Position numbers and translations under genes: made by a program. The notes under the pieces were generated by a model, which had not been told where the DNA came from, ran no database searches, and worked only from the letters and a program-made list of their open reading frames with translations. Positions 58,829-64,000 of a stretch of 64,000 bases of DNA are shown here, in pieces. The DNA is taken from positions 25,384,290 through 25,448,289 of the forward strand of contig OZ020489.1 of assembly GCA_963971405.1 (NCBI GenBank), read 5' to 3'. Numbering within the stretch: the first letter of the stretch is position 1; every line of letters starts with the position of its first letter. The stretch is from Psococerastis gibbosa. Taxonomy: Eukaryota; Arthropoda; Insecta; Psocodea; Psocidae.

Positions 58829-61800
58829 ATGAACAAAATATTTCTAGTCATATTTTTATTATTTGATCTATACTTAAATTGTTGTAATAGTGACCAAGAG
58901 CTTACTATATTCGTAGAAGCTGGGAGAGAAGAATGTTTTTATGAGAGGCTTGATGCAGGGACAGCTTTTGAACTTGATTATCAGGCAAGTTTAGAAAAAA
59001 ACTGTGTGTCTACTATCTTGATGATTGTAAGCGGAGCAGCCCGAGCACTGTAGGTTACTTAACCCGTCCCGGCTACCCTGTTGATTAAATATCAACCTGT
59101 TATTATGGGGTTCTAGTAGAATCTAAAGTTTTATAAAATAGTGCGCAGGGTTATTCATTCGCAAAGTAAGTCCGGCATGGCGTCTTTTTTTGGCAGAAGG
59201 CGATACTGATTATGTGCGCAACTGATGGAAGTTAACAGCGTAGGTGGACCATTGACAGAGAAATGTTGTTGAGGCAGCCAGGTTAAAGAAAGAGCTGCTT
59301 TGCTACAACGTTTGCCCAGATAGATTGTAAGAGGTTTCACAGCCCTGGGACCGAACATGGTGTAATACGATGAAACCATAGCCACCCAAGACAGTTTAAT
59401 TTCCTAAATCAGGGCCGTAAAACGATCAGACTGAAATATTACTAGAACTATTTTGATTTTGAGATGTTATAGGATTTTGTATATTTTTGACTAGAAGAAA
59501 ATATATCAATTCTGTTGTGGGACCGGAACTACCCTTGACCGGATTTGCGTGATTTAGTGGTTGTTATGTATCCTAGCATACTTTTTACTTATAGGTAGTG
59601 GATGGTGGCCAAGGAGAGCTAGACATTTCATTTTCTTTAACTAGCCCAGAAGGTCGACCTGTTCTCATGGACTACAAGAAGCCCGATAATTCTCATCGAG
59701 TTGAAGTTCCAAGCACGGGGTCATACCGCTTTTGTTTTGATAATAGTTTTAGTAACTTCAATAGGAAAACCGTATTTTTCGCCCTATTTTCGGACGAAGA
59801 TGACGAGAAAGCCTTAGACGGAATCGATACTATGGATGAAGAGCAATATGAAATTACTGTTGCGGAAATTGAGGTACGTTAACCGATACTATTTTAGCCC
59901 GGAGTTAGATAACTGACCAAATTAGAAAAAGAGCTTCCCAACGTTTCGTCGGCAGCTGCGGTTTGGGCACAGTGGCACTGCTTAGAGATCGAAGTGTGTG
60001 CCTCGTAGGCTTATTTGTCAACCTCAGCTCTTGGCGAAACGTTTAGACGCTTGCCTTCACATTAATCATGTCCCATTCATTGCCTTGATACACAACCTTT
60101 TGTGTTACGTAGGCGCATTCAACTTGGTGTTTCTCTTGTCCGCTAGGTGTCTTTGCTTCTTGGCTTGCCTATGGGGATCGGTGGAGAGTGAGTTTATAAA
60201 ATTGCTTAGAATCTATTTTCTTCATTAAAATATAAATTTTGTTGTGAATATGCCTAAGCCAAGCACGGAAAGAACAAGAGGGCAGTTTAAGGGAAAACGT
60301 TTGGTTGATGTGACAGCTCAAAATGAGAAAAAAAGTGATTGATGGGCATTTGAAAGGTTTCCCTGTAATACTAAAGTTTCACTTCACTTTACCGCTTACA
60401 GAAAGCCCCAATTTGTTTTGCATTTCAAGATCGACAAGGCCATAATTTGAATTTATACCATTGCGCTGTCGGCTGTATTATGCAAACATTCATGTCTGAT
60501 TTTATTAAACTGTAGGCCGTAACTTTTGTGAGTAAAATAGTTCAAAATTAGCCTCTGATATTGCCATCCACGAAGAGGACAACACTCCATCCTAATTTGA
60601 CCAAAATTGCGACTTAGTGCGGTTACGTACAGTAAGGGTACCGTACTTATGCCATTATATTGTATTATTGTTGCATTTTAGTTGCAATTATATTCTAATT
60701 TTAATCATTGAAATTTTCCTGAGATATTTTCAAGTGACAAACTGCCGGGCTTACGTGCCGGATGTCATGATTTCATAGTTGAGATATGAGAGCAGTACAG
60801 TACGTATGATCTATAATGTGGCAATATCAAGGTAATGGCGTTGATTGCCTGTTTTCTGTGAATTTAATTTATCCATCGCACTTATTTCTAGCAAAATTAT
60901 CAATTTGCATAAAACCTACAGTATACATAGCCTGAATTTACAGCCAATTATTTAGACTGTTATATTATTGTACAATGGTTTTTAACGGCTCTTCAGACTA
61001 AAAAGGTTACCAACCCCTGACCTAGTTAGATGAATGATCCTTCACGCCTTCTAGTCCCTTAACTTACCCTTATTTCCTCGGGTTCCAGACCCATTTTCCT
61101 TAGATATTACTTTATCTGGATTCTGTACCTTTCTTTAATCTCCTTTTACCGTCTATCGCCTTTCAAGCGCTTCTTCGCGCACCGGCATTATTTGACTTAT
61201 ATATTGTTCATTACATAATATACTTACTTAATTGCAGGACGCTTTAGGCCGTGTAAAAAATCATATAGTTTCAATAAGACACGCTCAAGAACAAATACGC
61301 GCTTGGGAAGCTCGGGACCGCAACATTGGGGAAAGTAATTTCTCTCGAGTCAATAGCTGGTCAATGATTCAAATTGGCGTCATGATTGTTGTAGGCTTTA
61401 TACAGGTACTGTATTCTAATTTTTATTCTCTTTGAAAATAATAGTAGGGAAGCCCGTGATGCTAAATGGGGATTTACTCGAGCGTCATGGAGACCTATGC
61501 AATGCTTACATGATAGAGAGAAAGAAATGTTACATAATGCATACCTCTTCAGCGGTGGAGTAAGCGGCTATAGATTTACAAAAATGTAAAAAAAAAATTG
61601 TTGCGTGGACGTACTCGAGCGCGTCAGATATTGATATATATGGTTCATCTATATGTCCTAGACATGCTGTATAATAATCTGACGATTAACTGTAGGCTGA
61701 TCATGGCGATTTCAAAACCGGTATTTATTTGATCCCTGGTATTAAAACTGTAAGCAAACAAATTTTGAATAGCACTTTCCATTATAATTATAATTACATT

Positions 61801-63574
61801 TTTAATACCAGGGGATTAAATAAATACCGGTATTATAATCGCCATGATCAGACTGCTGGAGGAATCTTTTTTTCTTCTATTTTTTAAAATCTTTGAACTT
61901 AATTATTTGAAAAGCTCAGGAATTATTAAATATAATATTATATTCATATTAATAATATTCAATAGTAAATATTTATAAACCTTAATACTCATAACTTTTA
62001 TTAAAAATAAAATAAAAATAACAAAATTGGCGAAAATGTCGGAAATAAGCTGTAAATAATATGGCGTCCTGGCAACAGAACTCCAAGTGGGGACGCAGTG
62101 AGAAATATAGGCATCACGCAGCTGCACATCTTCAAAGTCCTCCCGTTTCTTTGGGTCACACTCAAATTGTCAGATTAGTGAAATATACACTACTTAGCAT
62201 GTAATGAACTTACCATACCTTAATCTGACGCGCTCGAGTAAATCCTGAAATCCCCGCTTGGGCTTCCCTTCTTTTAGAACTGCAAATGTTAAACGAAAGC
62301 ACCGTGACACGGTAGCTTTCGGCAGGTTCAGACCATGATTGAAAACGTTCTTGGCTACTGCACTGCCATTTAATATAATGTATTGTGTCCGGCACTCTGG
62401 TTATTCTCCCTGTCGGTGTACTTTCCCCAGTTCTTGCTAATCAATTTCACAATATAAAAGTTATAGTAGTATGTATTGAAGAATTTCTTAAGGCGCCCAT
62501 TCCACATACGTCAATCGTCAATGAAAAATTGAAAAATGACGTTTTAGAAGACATTAAAGACATACTAAAAATTCTGCTACCATGTCAATTTACGTCATTT
62601 TGACGTCATATTTCAATTTTTCATTGACGATTGACGTATATGGAATGGGCGCCTAAACGCTACGAGAATTTATTAACGAACCTTAGGACTCCGCAGACAT
62701 AAATATATTTACTAGCACACGTTGGTTTATTCCTTACACGTCCGCTAAGGCGCCCATTCCACCGACCGGCTAGGGCTATTTACAAAAACAGTGACGTGGT
62801 AGCAGACATTCAAGACTTAGGCGGGGTTTCCACCGACCTCGCATTGCAGAATTGACGGAAATGTTTATTTTCCTCTATGCCATTGTTAAAATTGATCAAT
62901 GATCATACAGTAAAATCACAAACAAACAAACTAAAATTAAAAAATGGCGTGATGGGATATGTTAAGTACAAACATTTTAATAGATTTCTATAAAAAGAAA
63001 AATTCTAATTTCCGTCAATGTCTATGCATTCTGCAACGCGAGGTCGGTGGAATGCCACCTAAGTCTTGAATGTCTGCTACCACGTCACCGTATTGTAAAT
63101 AGCCCTAGCCGGTCAGTGGAATGGGCACCTAAGTTAGCCCACGGAAGGAAATAAAAGAATATAAACCAACGATATTTGCCTTTCCGCTGTTAAGCTATGT
63201 TATTGAAGGGCTTTTTATGGACAAGTCCGACAAGACCTCGTAACTGTAGGATCAATCACAACCGATGTCCGAAATGGCATGAGATGTAGAAGAACCTGCC
63301 GTGTCACTGACCCCCCACATAGGGATAAAAGCGAGGAAACAAAAGAAAAGAGAGATCTACAGGGTATAATCTAGCCGAAATTAGAGGGTTAGAGGTTACC
63401 TCTTCAACCAAAGTTAATTTAATGTCAGTGTTATGTATATACCATACGGTATAATCTAGCACGTAGAGTATAATAATAATTTATATGTTTTTGTAGGTTG
63501 TCATGGTGAAGAGCTTATTTGATGAGCACTCAAAACTGAATCAACTCTTCCGCAGTTCGAAGACAAGATGGTGA
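58829..63574 (+). CDS. p24/TMED cargo receptor, gamma type (TMED1/5-like)
   Basis: p24 proteins cycle between ER and Golgi, help load cargo and form vesicle coats. Four exons join in phase: 58829-58984, 59595-59873, 61238-61405 and 63497-63574, giving 226 residues, the normal size. A signal peptide covers 1-21. The GOLD domain has its two conserved Cys at 36 (EECFYE) and 99 (YRFCFDN) and the signature LTSPEGRPVLMDYKK. The membrane-proximal part has ARDRNIGESNFSRVNSWS. One transmembrane helix (about 186-206) is followed by a short tail starting KSLF, with no C-terminal dilysine, as in gamma members. The first intron starts GCAAGT after CAG, a GC-AG intron; reading through would lose the GOLD fold. 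Introns contain many transposons. Confidence 0.93.
61447..62269. repeat. Long element bounded by GGGAAGCCC inverted ends (tentative)
   Basis: Left GGGAAGCCCGTGATGC ... GGGGATTTACTCGAGCG; right, on the opposite strand, GGGAAGCCCAAGCGGGGATT ... GATTTACTCGAGCGCG. The foldback at 61693-61855 is nested inside. No clear target duplication. It lies in TMED intron 3. Confidence 0.45.
61693..61855. mobile_element. Foldback element, family F (copy 3)
   Basis: Arms GGCTGATCATGGCGATT and AATCGCCATGATCAG, with inner ACCGGTATTTATTTGATCCC pairing with GGGGATTAAATAAATACCGG. The inner part (GGTATTAAAACTGTAAGCAAAC) resembles copies at 30005 and 30693. Confidence 0.7.
62492..62653. mobile_element. PIF/Harbinger-like MITE (GGCGCC-tip, short form)
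   Basis: 162 bp. Tips GGCGCCCATTCCACATACGT and the inverse ending GGAATGGGCGCC, flanked by TAA on both sides (62489-62491 and 62654-62656). The centre carries GACATACTAAAAATTCTGCT, shared with 43025-43167. Confidence 0.88.
62749..63129. mobile_element. PIF/Harbinger-like MITE (GGCGCC-tip, long form)
   Basis: 381 bp, collinear with 24581-24961 over its length. TAA on both sides (62746-62748 and 63130-63132). It lies in TMED intron 3, about 95 bp from the previous MITE. Confidence 0.9.
63372..63470. repeat. Fragment of the tRNA-foldback family
   Basis: CCGAAATTAGAGG, then GAGGTTACCTCTTCAACC and AAAGTTAATTTAATGTCAGTG, identical in order to the right end of 57512-57740 but without the tRNA-like part. 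Confidence 0.65.
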
Positions 63575-64000
63575 GGACACTGAATCTGTAAAAAAAAAAA
63601 AACTCTCCCACCTATACCGGATTTAGAATTTTAGATAGATAAGAAGTTTAAATGTTAATGTACTGATCCCTCAAATAGGCTACTTAACTCATTTTCATAT
63701 TTTTTTACTCCTCCGTTATTAATCGTAATTAATGCTCCATTAAGTGTAATTGAGAATACTATCTTACTATTTTATCAAAAAAATAGTATTTTTAATTTTA
63801 TTGCGTTTTAGTTTAATTGAACTAATGCAAGTCCTAATTTGAAAGGAAGCCTATTAAACGATTGATTGGCGGAACCTCAATATTGTGCCATTTATCTCCC
63901 GTAGTTTCGCTTAATAGACTAAGAACCCACGACGGCCCGACCTTCGTTATTTTATAAAAGCCCATAGTTTTTCTGTTCATAACCCCTATAGAGATAAGAA
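63575..64000. other. TMED 3' UTR and downstream DNA
   Basis: AT-rich; no canonical AATAAA assigned and no other gene seen. Confidence 0.4.

Overview
This is animal nuclear DNA, AT-rich and intron-rich, and most likely from an arthropod. The genes have many phase-consistent GT-AG introns, AATAAA signals follow several stop codons, one gene looks like a secreted cuticle-type protein, and the intergenic and intronic DNA is full of SINEs, truncated LINEs and non-autonomous DNA transposons. The species cannot be named from the window; an insect or crustacean is my inference.

I could assemble six host genes, the exons being joined by splice sites whose phases agree. (1) A membrane-anchored histidine acid phosphatase (+, 6763-12284; its first coding exon is not found). 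(2) A secreted charged, FRD-repeat, cuticle-like protein (+, 19440-21725), with a plausible TATA promoter and 5' UTR exon at about 18640-18716. (3) TIMMDC1, a Tim17-family complex I assembly factor (+, 22744-26719). (4) Twinfilin (-, 33235-28819, complete, 343 aa). (5) Golgin-245/GOLGA4 (-, 58431-46024, 14 exons, 1583 aa, with a C-terminal GRIP domain). (6) A gamma-type p24/TMED cargo receptor (+, 58829-63574, 226 aa), whose first intron appears to begin with GC. A THAP-domain gene (+, 34157-36242) carries a one-base frameshift, and a second, decayed THAP exon lies 4 kb downstream.

Layout: 1-6.7 kb holds repeats and a frameshifted, 5'-truncated LINE inserted into a 69-bp tandem repeat. 6.7-12.7 kb is the phosphatase. 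12.7-18.6 kb has no gene but has MITEs, a SINE and a LINE tail. 18.6-26.8 kb holds the cuticle-like gene and TIMMDC1. 28.8-33.2 kb is twinfilin, divergent from the THAP gene. 36.7-45.6 kb is a transposon graveyard. 46-63.6 kb is the golgin and TMED pair, arranged head to head with only 397 bp between start codons. Both of these work in Golgi traffic, so a shared promoter is possible.

The most unusual material is in the repeats. One is a PIF/Harbinger-like MITE group with TTA/TAA target duplications, common tips (GGCGCCCATTCCA or GGCGGCTATTCCA) and interchangeable inner arms. Another is a foldback family carrying head-to-head tRNA-like sequences followed on both sides by T-runs. There is also an inverted-repeat insertion with a hammerhead-ribozyme-like core.
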